Shown piece after piece: positions 53,604-61,104 of a stretch of DNA of 64,000 nucleotides. The translations under genes were made by a program, and so were the position numbers. This stretch comes from JBKBIP01 sp046297495. Its GTDB lineage: Bacteria > Planctomycetota > Planctomycetia > Gemmatales > Gemmataceae. Under the pieces are notes generated by a model. It was not told the DNA's origin. It searched no databases and was given only the letters and a program-made list of their open reading frames with translations. Position 1 is the first letter of the stretch; every line of letters begins with the position of its first letter. The stretch covers positions 1-64,000 of the forward strand of contig JBKBIP010000017.1 in assembly GCA_046297495.1 (NCBI GenBank), written 5' to 3'.

Positions 53604-54036
53604 GGTGAACAGGGCCCTTCTCGGTATCGAAAGAGAAGACGCGCCGCCCGGTCATCTTCCTGATCACGGGCGCGCGTCGTTGTCCACTTGCACTCTATTT
53701 CCCTCATCGGACGCAGAGGCCAGGTCCAACCCCCTTTTGCTTCCCTATTTGGTCAATCTCCAGAAAGGCAAACGACAAATCGTGCTTGCTCGTTAGCACG
53801 GCTAGAGTTTGCCAAAGACGGAACGCCGCGATGGGACGCATGGTTAGCACTTCCGTCATGGTTGGCGGATTTGATATAACGAGCAGGATCGCGCGGGATT
53901 CAGGGAGTGTAAAACATTCGGATGCCAAGGATCGTGCTGGACGGAAGGGATTTCCCGGTTCGCGCCGACTTGCGAGCGTGAATCGGCGACGTTTCGCGCG
54001 CCGAATTTTTGAACCCATGAGCTATGAGAACCCGAC
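53604..54036. other. 433-bp gap between divergent genes
   Basis: Lies between the cysteine-rich protein gene and the ABC ATPase gene, which are read away from each other, so both promoters are expected. A diverged dispersed-element copy (53955-53986) is present. No product could be assigned to the short frames (for example minus-strand 53704-54018). Confidence 0.45.
53955..53986. repeat. Dispersed palindromic element, diverged copy
   Basis: CCGGTTCGCG (53955-53964) and CGTGAATCGG (53977-53986) are inverted at 7 of 10 positions. Confidence 0.5.
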
Positions 54037-54885
54037 ATGGAACCCCATCATAGAATGCCAACCGCCAATCACGGCGCCATCTTGGAAATCCAGGGACTAC
54101 GCAAGCGGTTCGGCCAGCGCGAAGTCCTCCGTGGCATCGATTTGTCAGTACGGCCAGCGGAGGTGGTGGTCCTCATCGGCCCCAATGGTTGCGGCAAATC
54201 GACGTTGTTGCGCTGCTTGAATCTGCTGGAAACGTATCAGGAAGGTCAAGTGCTGCTGCGCGGCGCGGTGGTCAGCGTGGGGCGGGACGATAACCGCCCG
54301 CTCAACGGCGCCGAGCAGCGGCAGGCCCAGCGACTGCGCCAGAAAGTCGGCATGGTGTTTCAGCAATTCAACTTGTTCCCGCACCTGAACGTCTTGCACA
54401 ACGTCATGGCCGGGCCGCGCCATGTCCTCAAAAAGCCCGTCGCCGAGGCCCGCGCCATCGCCGAACACATGTTGCACAAGGTCGGACTGTGGGAAAAGAA
54501 GGCTGACGATCCGTTGACCTTGTCGGGAGGACAGCAACAGCGCGTTGCCATTGCCCGCACCCTGGCCATGAATCCCGACGTGGTGCTGTTCGATGAAGCC
54601 ACCTCCGCCTTGGATCCGGTGTTGACCAACGAGGTCTTCCGCGTCGTCCGCGACTTGGCTTTCCATGACGGCATGACCATGTTGCTTGTGACCCATGACA
54701 TGAACTTCGCCCGCGACATCGCCGACCGAGTTGTCTTTTTGGAGCAAGGGCGGATCGGCGCGCAGGGAACACCGGCGGATGTTTTCGATCAATGTCCGTT
54801 GGAGAGTTTGCGCGAATTCCTGCGCCGCGACCGGGGCGAGCGGCTACCACGGCAAGGCCAGTTGCACCAGCACGATCAACAGTAA
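54037..54885 (+). CDS. Polar-amino-acid-type ABC transporter ATPase (GlnQ-like), orphan
   Basis: A 282-residue ATPase of the amino-acid importer class. Walker A LIGPNGCGKSTLLRCLN (about residues 45-61), Q-loop VFQQFNLFPHLNVLHNV, signature LSGGQQQRVAIARTLAM, Walker B VVLFDEATSALDP and switch His in LLVTHDMNFARDIADR are intact. No permease or binding protein gene is adjacent, so partners must lie elsewhere. Its last 42 bp overlap the 3' end of the prenyltransferase gene on the other strand. The C-terminal tail (RLPRQGQLHQHDQQ) is an unusual extension. Confidence 0.9.
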   Translation: MEPHHRMPTANHGAILEIQGLRKRFGQREVLRGIDLSVRPAEVVVLIGPNGCGKSTLLRCLNLLETYQEGQVLLRGAVVSVGRDDNRPLNGAEQRQAQRLRQKVGMVFQQFNLFPHLNVLHNVMAGPRHVLKKPVAEARAIAEHMLHKVGLWEKKADDPLTLSGGQQQRVAIARTLAMNPDVVLFDEATSALDPVLTNEVFRVVRDLAFHDGMTMLLVTHDMNFARDIADRVVFLEQGRIGAQGTPADVFDQCPLESLREFLRRDRGERLPRQGQLHQHDQQ

Positions 54886-55734
54886 CCCGACGCTGATGAT
54901 CCCATTGACGTGAAAGAAGGCTTGATTGACCCGGCTCAGGTCGTCGGGCCGCACCAGCCAATGCTCATAGATCAGCAAACCGGCGATGGCGGCGACGCCC
55001 AGGGCATAGACCATTCCTTGCAAGGGCGCGGCGATGACATACAAGAGGACCAACATCGCCACCATCAACAGATGACACACTTGAGCTATGCGCAAGGCGA
55101 CTGGCACTCCCAGCCAGGCCGGCACGCTGGCCAACCGCGCCGACCGATCAAATTCCACATCCTGACACGCGTAAATGATGTCGAAACCCGCTACCCAGAA
55201 CAGCACCGCCAGCCCCAGCACGAAGGGGGTTTCCAGGTCCACTGGCCCGCGAATGGCGATCCAGGCCGCGACCGGGGCGAGCAGCAGCGACGCCCCCAAC
55301 CAGAAATGCGACAAGGCCGTGAACCGCTTGGTGTACGAATAGGCACAGATGAACACCAACACCGGCCCAGCGAGATACAGCGGCCAGGGATTGGCCGGTT
55401 CCGCCGCCAGGAAGATTACAGTGGACAACACAAAGCTAAGGGCGCAGACCAGCATGAACGTCCACACGGCCGCGACGCTGAGTTGGCCCGATGGCAGATG
55501 GCGGTTGACGGTGCGGGGATTGGCGGCATCGAAGTGGCGGTCGGCCAAGCGATTGAACGCCATGGCCGCGCCGCGAGCGAAGACCATGCCCATTACGATG
55601 CCGAGAAGTTGCAGCCGTTGAAAGGCGTATGGTTTTTGCCAGGCGAGCGCGGCGCTGAGTAGCGCGAACGGTAGCGCGAAAATGGTGTGGCTAAAGCGAA
55701 TCATTTCCAGCAAGGCACGCACGCGCCGCGGCAT
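54844..55734 (-). CDS. ubiA: UbiA-family prenyltransferase
   Basis: A 296-residue integral membrane prenyltransferase with about nine helices. The two Asp-rich motifs are seen: NRLADRHFDAANPRTVNR (about residues 48-65) and YACQDVEFDRSARLASVP (about 170-187). Such enzymes attach a prenyl chain to 4-hydroxybenzoate or a related quinone precursor. Which quinone pathway it serves is not shown by neighbours. ATG 55734 has GGAGG 8 nt upstream; 22 further codons are open. Its start lies inside the preceding HhH gene (44-bp overlap). Confidence 0.9.
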   Translation of the reverse strand: MPRRVRALLEMIRFSHTIFALPFALLSAALAWQKPYAFQRLQLLGIVMGMVFARGAAMAFNRLADRHFDAANPRTVNRHLPSGQLSVAAVWTFMLVCALSFVLSTVIFLAAEPANPWPLYLAGPVLVFICAYSYTKRFTALSHFWLGASLLLAPVAAWIAIRGPVDLETPFVLGLAVLFWVAGFDIIYACQDVEFDRSARLASVPAWLGVPVALRIAQVCHLLMVAMLVLLYVIAAPLQGMVYALGVAAIAGLLIYEHWLVRPDDLSRVNQAFFHVNGIISVGLLLIVLVQLALPW

Positions 55735-56011
55735 CGTCGCATCCTCCCTCCGGTTTCTCCGAGTGTATGGTACAAAATTCTCCGGTACGCACCAAGCCAT
55801 CGATGATGTAAGAGATATGACTGCCGATGCCCGGCAGCGCTTCCAGCCCCTTACGCCCTTTCGCGGCGACGATTTCCGCCACCGGCTGATGCAGGGTCCA
55901 CAGCGCCTCCGCCGCCCGGCGATAGGCCCGCAAACGATAGCGATTCACTTGTTCCGCGTCCAGCGAACGGGCATGATCCAACAATCGCCGCGCGATGGTG
56001 ATATTGTCCAT
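55691..56011 (-). CDS. Helix-hairpin-helix protein resembling the Pol-beta/PolX N-terminal domain
   Basis: A 106-residue protein. The helical part (NITIARRLLDHARSLDAEQV) and the HhH motif ALPGIGSHISYIIDGLVRTG (about residues 58-77) match the DNA-binding 8-kDa-like N-domain of PolX DNA polymerases, but no polymerase part follows. A stand-alone DNA-binding role is possible. ATG 56011 is chosen as the first residue of the domain; 16 upstream codons are open. It overlaps the ubiA start, hinting at co-translation. Confidence 0.75.
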   Translation of the reverse strand: MDNITIARRLLDHARSLDAEQVNRYRLRAYRRAAEALWTLHQPVAEIVAAKGRKGLEALPGIGSHISYIIDGLVRTGEFCTIHSEKPEGGCDDAAARACLAGNDSL

Positions 56012-56052
56012 GAGAACCCCTTTGGGCGCGAGGAACACCATAGCTATTCCGA

Positions 56053-56093
56053 GATGCATCGGTTCGCGCGGTGACCACTCGCGCGGATCGATC
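56053..56093. repeat. Dispersed palindromic element, full copy
   Basis: Left arm GATGCATCGGTTCGCG (56053-56068) and right arm CGCGCGGATCGATC (56080-56093) are inverted, in the gap upstream of the HhH gene. Confidence 0.7.
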
Positions 56094-56244
56094 TACCTCA
56101 AGAAGGTAATAAATACCTTACCATTATTATACATGGGTTCAGATACAATAAAACAAGGAGGTAGCGCGAACGCGCGAATTTTTCCCTATGATGCAATGTC
56201 CATTCTCTATAGAATCGGGCGTCCATCTCAACAGGAGAATTGCC

Positions 56245-56682
56245 ATGAAATGGTTCCTTGCCTTGGTACTGGGCGGTGTCCTGGTCAACGGCGTTTGCGC
56301 CGAGGACGCGGCTAAGAAAGACTTGAACGCCTTGCAGGGCCGCTGGGTGGTGCAAGTGTTGCACTTCAACGGTAATGACGTGAGCAACAAGTACAAGTTC
56401 GCCTTGGTGTTCAAGGATAACGTCGCCACCCTGGAAGGAAACGACGCTGTCAAGAAGGAATATGCCAAGATTGCCTTCCAGCTCGATCCCAGCACCACGC
56501 CCCCCTGTCTGGATTTGAAAATCGTCGGCGGCGCACAACAAGACGCTGTCATCGAAGGCATCTACGAGCTGAAAGGGGACAGCTTACGCATCTGTGTCAA
56601 CGTGTTCGGCAACGAACGTCCCGGGGAATTCAAGTCTCCCGCTGGCGGCAGCATCGCCTTGGTGACACTGAAGCGTGAATGA
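56245..56682 (+). CDS. TIGR03067-like small secreted protein
   Basis: A 145-residue exported protein. The signal peptide (FLALVLGGVLVNGVCA) is followed by LNALQGRWVVQVLHFNGNDV, the typical opening of the planctomycete-enriched TIGR03067 family, and a beta-rich body ending GSIALVTLKRE. This family's function is unknown. ATG 56245 has AGGAG 7 nt upstream and begins at the signal peptide; the 19 codons before it are not needed. It converges on the next gene, with 16 bp between stops. Confidence 0.8.
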   Translation: MKWFLALVLGGVLVNGVCAEDAAKKDLNALQGRWVVQVLHFNGNDVSNKYKFALVFKDNVATLEGNDAVKKEYAKIAFQLDPSTTPPCLDLKIVGGAQQDAVIEGIYELKGDSLRICVNVFGNERPGEFKSPAGGSIALVTLKRE

Positions 56683-56698
56683 GTAACCCGGCTCTCCT

Positions 56699-57442
56699 TC
56701 ATGGCTTGGTGAACACCTTGTCATCGAGGGCGTTGGGAAAGCGGTAACTGAGAATGGCGAGTTCGGCGTTAGTCTTGCCGTCGGTACGGTCGATTTGCCG
56801 AATCGCCAGTTGAACGCCGCCGAACTCTTTGTAGTCGTCGAACAAGATAGTCTTGGTCACTTCCACTCCTTTTTCCGGGGCACGGCGTTCCAGCTGAACG
56901 AGCAAGTGGGTGTGCTGATCGAAAAATAATTTGACATCGGGGCGATCCGGGCGCGACACCTTGATGCCCCAAGCAGGACGGTCGTTGACCTTGGTTTCCG
57001 GCAACGATTCCAATTGAAAGGCCCGGTCGCGTAATGGCAACAGCGTGGTGAGCCAGACGGCGTATGTCTCGGCCCGCGCTTCTTGAAGTTCTTCCTTGGT
57101 GAGTTCCTTCACCATGCCGCCGCTGGAGCGCCAACCCGAGTCATCATCTAAAACCAGCACGATGGGGGGGGCCGCTGGATTGGCGCCTAGGCGAAAGCTC
57201 CACCGAGCCTGGTTTGGCAAGCGATAGGTGCGTTCCCCCTCGAACGGCACGGGAACCCCAAAAGAGACAATCTCCCCTTTGACGGTGATGATTTGTTGAC
57301 GCAGCGCGTTCAAGCGAAACGCGCCCCCATGCGCTTGAATGGCCTTCTCCACGATCTCCCGCGCCGGCGGCGGCCCCGCCCGCCCCCAGCCCGTCGTGCT
57401 CACGAGGATCGCCAGTGTCAGCCATCGCGCATGCCGTATCAT
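56699..57442 (-). CDS. Secreted LolA-like hypothetical protein
   Basis: A 247-residue exported protein with a signal peptide (RWLTLAILVSTTGWGRA). The body (AREIVEKAIQAHGGAFRLNAL, then a run of beta strands such as YRLPNQARWSFRL, VLVLDDDSGWRSSGG, VKLFFDQHTHLLVQLE, TILFDDYKEFGGVQLA) resembles the half-barrel fold of LolA/LolB-type and zinc-protease-associated proteins in pattern. A lipid- or ligand-carrier role is possible, but no specific family was firmly recognised. It stands alone. Confidence 0.6.
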   Translation of the reverse strand: MIRHARWLTLAILVSTTGWGRAGPPPAREIVEKAIQAHGGAFRLNALRQQIITVKGEIVSFGVPVPFEGERTYRLPNQARWSFRLGANPAAPPIVLVLDDDSGWRSSGGMVKELTKEELQEARAETYAVWLTTLLPLRDRAFQLESLPETKVNDRPAWGIKVSRPDRPDVKLFFDQHTHLLVQLERRAPEKGVEVTKTILFDDYKEFGGVQLAIRQIDRTDGKTNAELAILSYRFPNALDDKVFTKP

Positions 57443-57562
57443 ATTGATTCTTCCATTGGATTAGACAAGGGGTGTAGGCCGGTTGTACGGGAACAAAGGA
57501 AACAGTAGTCGTATTACCCGGGAAGGACGATTCTCCCGTGAGCCGGCAATCGAATCCTCTAT

Positions 57563-57895
57563 TCACGCCGCCTGGGCGCAAGGCTGGGGCGGATCGATGT
57601 CATTGAGCACCCAAGCCACCAGTTGACGCACTTCCGCGCTGGGGTCTTCGAGGGCATCTTCAAGAGCGTAAATGACCTCCTCCGTGATGGGTCCGGTGTC
57701 CCACAGGATCAACGCCGCCAGCTTACGCAAGGGCGTGTCGGAGTGGTGCAACCAATCGATCACTTGGTCAAGGGTGGTCGCATTTTGGCGCGCCAGCTCA
57801 GCCCACTCGGACGCCACCTGTAAATAGATGTTGGCATCCGCGTTGGTCAAACGATCTTGTAATTCCAGCAATGCCGCATGGGCATGTTCGGCCAT
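57563..57895 (-). CDS. Small HEAT-repeat protein
   Basis: A 110-residue protein with two or three HEAT-like helical repeats (LDQVIDWLHHSDTPLRKLAALILW, ITEEVIYALEDALEDPSAEVRQLVAWVL). ATG 57895 has GGGAG 6 nt upstream and the 21 codons before it look non-coding. No signal peptide. It may bind a partner as a small adaptor; it is the third HEAT protein of this window. Confidence 0.7.
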   Translation of the reverse strand: MAEHAHAALLELQDRLTNADANIYLQVASEWAELARQNATTLDQVIDWLHHSDTPLRKLAALILWDTGPITEEVIYALEDALEDPSAEVRQLVAWVLNDIDPPQPCAQAA

Positions 57896-58160
57896 ATCTA
57901 TCTCCCAATCCGTGGTATGATGAGGATTCCCTAAATTCCCCTCATCGGCCCGCGCCAACTCGCATCTTAATCCTCTTCGCCAGATTCACCATCGGAATTT
58001 CTAAACTCCCTCTGTTTTTCGCCAATCTTTGCCCTCTCTTCCATCGTATAATTGGATAGAGGCGCGATACGCCGAGCGACCTCTTACTAAGCAAGGGAGC
58101 AGTAATCATGGAGTGAAGCAATGGGAAATTATGAACATTCTGTGATGGAAGGATGGAACA
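57896..58160. other. 265-bp gap with low-complexity purine-rich part
   Basis: Upstream region of the small HEAT gene. The right part (58090-58160) is rich in GGA/ATGG motifs (GGAGTGAAGCAATGG, GGATGGAACAATGG) loosely like the 36-nt element, but too diverged to call a copy. Confidence 0.35.
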
Positions 58161-58346
58161 ATGGATGGTACCCGACCCCGCCGATCGCAAGATCAGATTC
58201 GACAACAATGGTATGCCTTGTGGCGTGCCATGCGCTTTGCCCGCCATTTAGGATATGAACACTGCTTGGAACAGCAGCAAGAGGAAACCGCGCGGCATCC
58301 CACCAACCAGCCCACGGATCAAAACTCACCACGTTCGCATCATTAG
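58161..58346 (+). CDS. Possible small hypothetical protein
   Basis: A 61-codon frame: basic, Gln/Arg-rich, no membrane or secretion signal, ending TDQNSPRSHH. AAGGA lies 7 nt before the ATG, which favours translation. Against this, the upstream stretch resembles intergenic repeat sequence and no family was recognised. It converges on truB. Confidence 0.4.
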   Translation: MDGTRPRRSQDQIRQQWYALWRAMRFARHLGYEHCLEQQQEETARHPTNQPTDQNSPRSHH

Positions 58347-58353
58347 AGTTTCT

Positions 58354-59256
58354 TCACGTTGGCAGCACTTTGACTGGCACAAGTAGTCCCTTCCGCTGAT
58401 CCACGCGCGACACCGCGATCAAGGGACCCGATTCTAGAAATACCGCCCATTCCGTATCCGCCGTTAGCGCGGCTTGATCCAAACGGAGCGTGGTCAAAGA
58501 GACGCTCTGTCCATGACGCAGTTTCTCTCCCTGAGTGGGAGACACGTCCACGCGCGGCAATTCGCACACCGCTGCTTCCAATGGCAATAGCTGGGCGCGT
58601 GCCGTGGCGGCATCCGCGTCTAGCACCACTGCGTCGGCGGCGGTGAAGGGTCCCACTCGTTCCCGGCGCAAGATTTCGACCAGTGCCCCGCAACCGAGAC
58701 GATTTCCCAAGTCGCGGGCCAGCGCGCGGATGTAGGTACCTTTGCCGCAATGCACTTCCAATTCCAGCAGTGGATAAGCATACGCCCAACGCGTGATGCG
58801 CTGGATATGCACTGGGCGAGCGGCAAGCTCCACTTCCCGCCCCCGCCGCGCCAGCTCGTAAGCGCGCTGGCCGGACACTTTGGCGGCGGAAAAGGCTGGC
58901 GGGACTTGTTCGATGATTCCCTCGAAGGCGCGCAAACAGCGATCCACCTCGCCTTCCGTTGGTGGCTGAGCGCCGGCTACTTCGGTGACGACGCCGTCCG
59001 CGTCCTCCGTGTCGCTCCGCACCCCCAGGCGCAACCGTGTGCGATAGACCTTATTCATGGCCTGGACATACTCCGTCAAACGCGTGGCCGATCCTACGCA
59101 CAGCACCAGCACCCCCGTGGCCAAAGGATCGAGTGTTCCCGTGTGTCCCAGCCGCGTCCGGCGCGGGAACCAGCGCTGCGCCCGATCCACCACCGCGCGC
59201 GATGTCATCCCGCTGGGCTTATCCAGTACCAACAAACCATGATCGGCCTGTCTCAT
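58354..59256 (-). CDS. truB: tRNA pseudouridine(55) synthase TruB
   Basis: A 300-residue enzyme that converts U55 of tRNA to pseudouridine. The start LLVLDKPSGMTSRAVVDRA (about residues 8-26) and the catalytic region RLGHTGTLDPLATGVLVLC (about 39-57) with the catalytic Asp in TLDP are clear. A C-terminal PUA-like part follows (VSPTQGEKLRHGQSVSLT). ATG 59256 begins at the family boundary; 25 upstream codons are open but unrelated. rbfA and infB, its common neighbours, are not here. Confidence 0.95.
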   Translation of the reverse strand: MRQADHGLLVLDKPSGMTSRAVVDRAQRWFPRRTRLGHTGTLDPLATGVLVLCVGSATRLTEYVQAMNKVYRTRLRLGVRSDTEDADGVVTEVAGAQPPTEGEVDRCLRAFEGIIEQVPPAFSAAKVSGQRAYELARRGREVELAARPVHIQRITRWAYAYPLLELEVHCGKGTYIRALARDLGNRLGCGALVEILRRERVGPFTAADAVVLDADAATARAQLLPLEAAVCELPRVDVSPTQGEKLRHGQSVSLTTLRLDQAALTADTEWAVFLESGPLIAVSRVDQRKGLLVPVKVLPT

Positions 59257-59431
59257 GGATGCGCTCTTTCTAATTGAAGGTCGGATGCTCTCATGATCCT
59301 CATGATGATTGTTCATGTTCGTTTGATCCATGCGTCATGATTGCGTTCGCGGGTAGGGACCGACGCGGATGTTTTCGACGGTGTTTTTCCATTGTACGGT
59401 ACCTGACTTTGGTTCATACTGAGAATGAACT

Positions 59432-59472
59432 TGGTTCACGCACGCGGCCGCTCTCCCTGGGTGAACCGATGG
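59432..59472. repeat. Dispersed palindromic element, diverged copy
   Basis: TGGTTCACG (59432-59440) and GTGAACCGATGG (59461-59472) are inverted, in the gap between truB and the DUF1501 gene. Confidence 0.55.
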
Positions 59473-59541
59473 TTGGTTGATTTGGGATCATGCTGATTTT
59501 GCCTGAACATTGGACCTGAGAAAACGACAAAAATTCACACC

Positions 59542-60996
59542 ATGAACCCACTCTTGCAACGACAAGCTCTTTTCACGCGCCGGCAATTCTTTGGTCGGTC
59601 GGTCCTGGGTCTCGGCACGGCGGCGTTGGCGACGCTGTTGCGCCAGGATGGCATGGCGGCCACATCGAACCAGAAGGAGATGCCGGGGTTGCCGCACTTC
59701 GCCGCCAAGGCCAAGCGCGTCATCTATTTGTTTCAGAATGGCGCGCCGACGCATGTGGATCTGTTCGATTACAAACCGAAGCTGACCGCGTGGCACGGCA
59801 AGGAGATTCCGCCGGAAATTCAAGGGGGGCGGCGGCTCAGCACCATGACCAGCGGCCAGACCTCGAAGCCTTGTCTGCCGAATATCACGAAGTTTGCCCA
59901 ACATGGTCAATCCGGGGCCTGGGTGTGCGATTTCCTGCCGCGCACGGCGGCGCTGGCCGATGACTTGTGTTTCATCAAGTCGATGCACACCGAACAGGTC
60001 AACCACGCGCCCGCCATCACCTTTTTCCTTACCGGGGCTGAGCAAGCAGGTCGTCCCAGCATGGGGGCTTGGCTCACCTACGGCTTGGGGAGCGAGACGC
60101 AAGAACTCCCCTCCTTTGTGGTGATGACTTCGCGTGACAAGGAAGCGTCGTGCGGCCAAATCTTTTATGATTTTTATTGGGGCAGCGGCTTTCTGCCATC
60201 GAAATATCAAGGAGTCAAATTTCGGGGCAGCGGCGATCCGGTGCTGTACCTGTCCAACCCCAACGGCATGAGCCGCGAGGTCCGCCGCGTGCTCCTCGAT
60301 GACCTGGCCCGCATGAACGAATTGACCCTGCGTGAGTTCGGCGACCCGGAAATCGCCACGCGCATCGCGCAATATGAAATGGCTTATCGCATGCAAACCA
60401 GCGTGCCGGAGTTGACCGACCTAACACAAGAACCGAAACACATCCTTGACAGGTACGGCCCCGACGTGCAGCGGCGCGGTTCGTTCGCGTACAACTGTCT
60501 CATCGCCCGCCGGTTGGCCGAGCGCGGCGTCCGCTTCATTCAGCTCATGCACGCCGGCTGGGACCAGCACCGCAACCTCAATTCGCAACTGAAAATCCAG
60601 TGTCAAGATGTCGATGCGCCATCGGCGGCTTTGGTCCAGGACTTGAAACAGCGCGGCATGTTGGAAGACACCCTCGTCATCTGGGGGGGCGAATTTGGCC
60701 GGACGCCGTTCCTGCAAGGCAAGATCGAGGATGTGAAAAATTGGGGCCGCGATCATCACCCCTACGCCTTCACCATCTGGCTGGCCGGCGGCGGCATCCG
60801 AGCCGGCACCACTCACGGCGCCTCCGACGAGTTTGGCCACAACGTCGCCGAGAATCCGGTTCACGTCCACGATTTCCAAGCCACCGTCCTGCACCTGCTC
60901 GGCATCGACCACCAACGCTTGACCTTCCGCTTCCAGGGGCGTGACTTCCGGCTGACGGATGTGCATGGTCATGTCGTGGAAGCAGTGTTGGGATGA
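59542..60996 (+). CDS. DUF1501 secreted sulfatase-fold-like protein
   Basis: A 484-residue protein with a twin-arginine signal (TRRQFFGRSVLGLGTAALAT, about residues 12-31), so it should be exported folded. The rest matches DUF1501: VIYLFQNGAPTHVDLFDYKP, ALADDLCFIKSMHTEQVNHAP, GVRFIQLMHAGWDQH, LVIWGGEFGRTPF and DHHPYAFTIWLAGGGI. The family is abundant in planctomycetes and is related to alkaline-phosphatase-like hydrolases. Its usual neighbours (DUF1549/DUF1553 cytochrome-type proteins) are absent here. Substrate unknown. Confidence 0.93.
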   Translation: MNPLLQRQALFTRRQFFGRSVLGLGTAALATLLRQDGMAATSNQKEMPGLPHFAAKAKRVIYLFQNGAPTHVDLFDYKPKLTAWHGKEIPPEIQGGRRLSTMTSGQTSKPCLPNITKFAQHGQSGAWVCDFLPRTAALADDLCFIKSMHTEQVNHAPAITFFLTGAEQAGRPSMGAWLTYGLGSETQELPSFVVMTSRDKEASCGQIFYDFYWGSGFLPSKYQGVKFRGSGDPVLYLSNPNGMSREVRRVLLDDLARMNELTLREFGDPEIATRIAQYEMAYRMQTSVPELTDLTQEPKHILDRYGPDVQRRGSFAYNCLIARRLAERGVRFIQLMHAGWDQHRNLNSQLKIQCQDVDAPSAALVQDLKQRGMLEDTLVIWGGEFGRTPFLQGKIEDVKNWGRDHHPYAFTIWLAGGGIRAGTTHGASDEFGHNVAENPVHVHDFQATVLHLLGIDHQRLTFRFQGRDFRLTDVHGHVVEAVLG

Positions 60997-61104
60997 AGAG
61001 CGGAGTGCTTTGGACGAGGCACTGCGGCATGATCCATCCCGTCAACGCCTTCCGGTGCCTGTCCCATACTTTCATCGGATCAGAGTACAACCAGCGAGGA
61101 TGAT

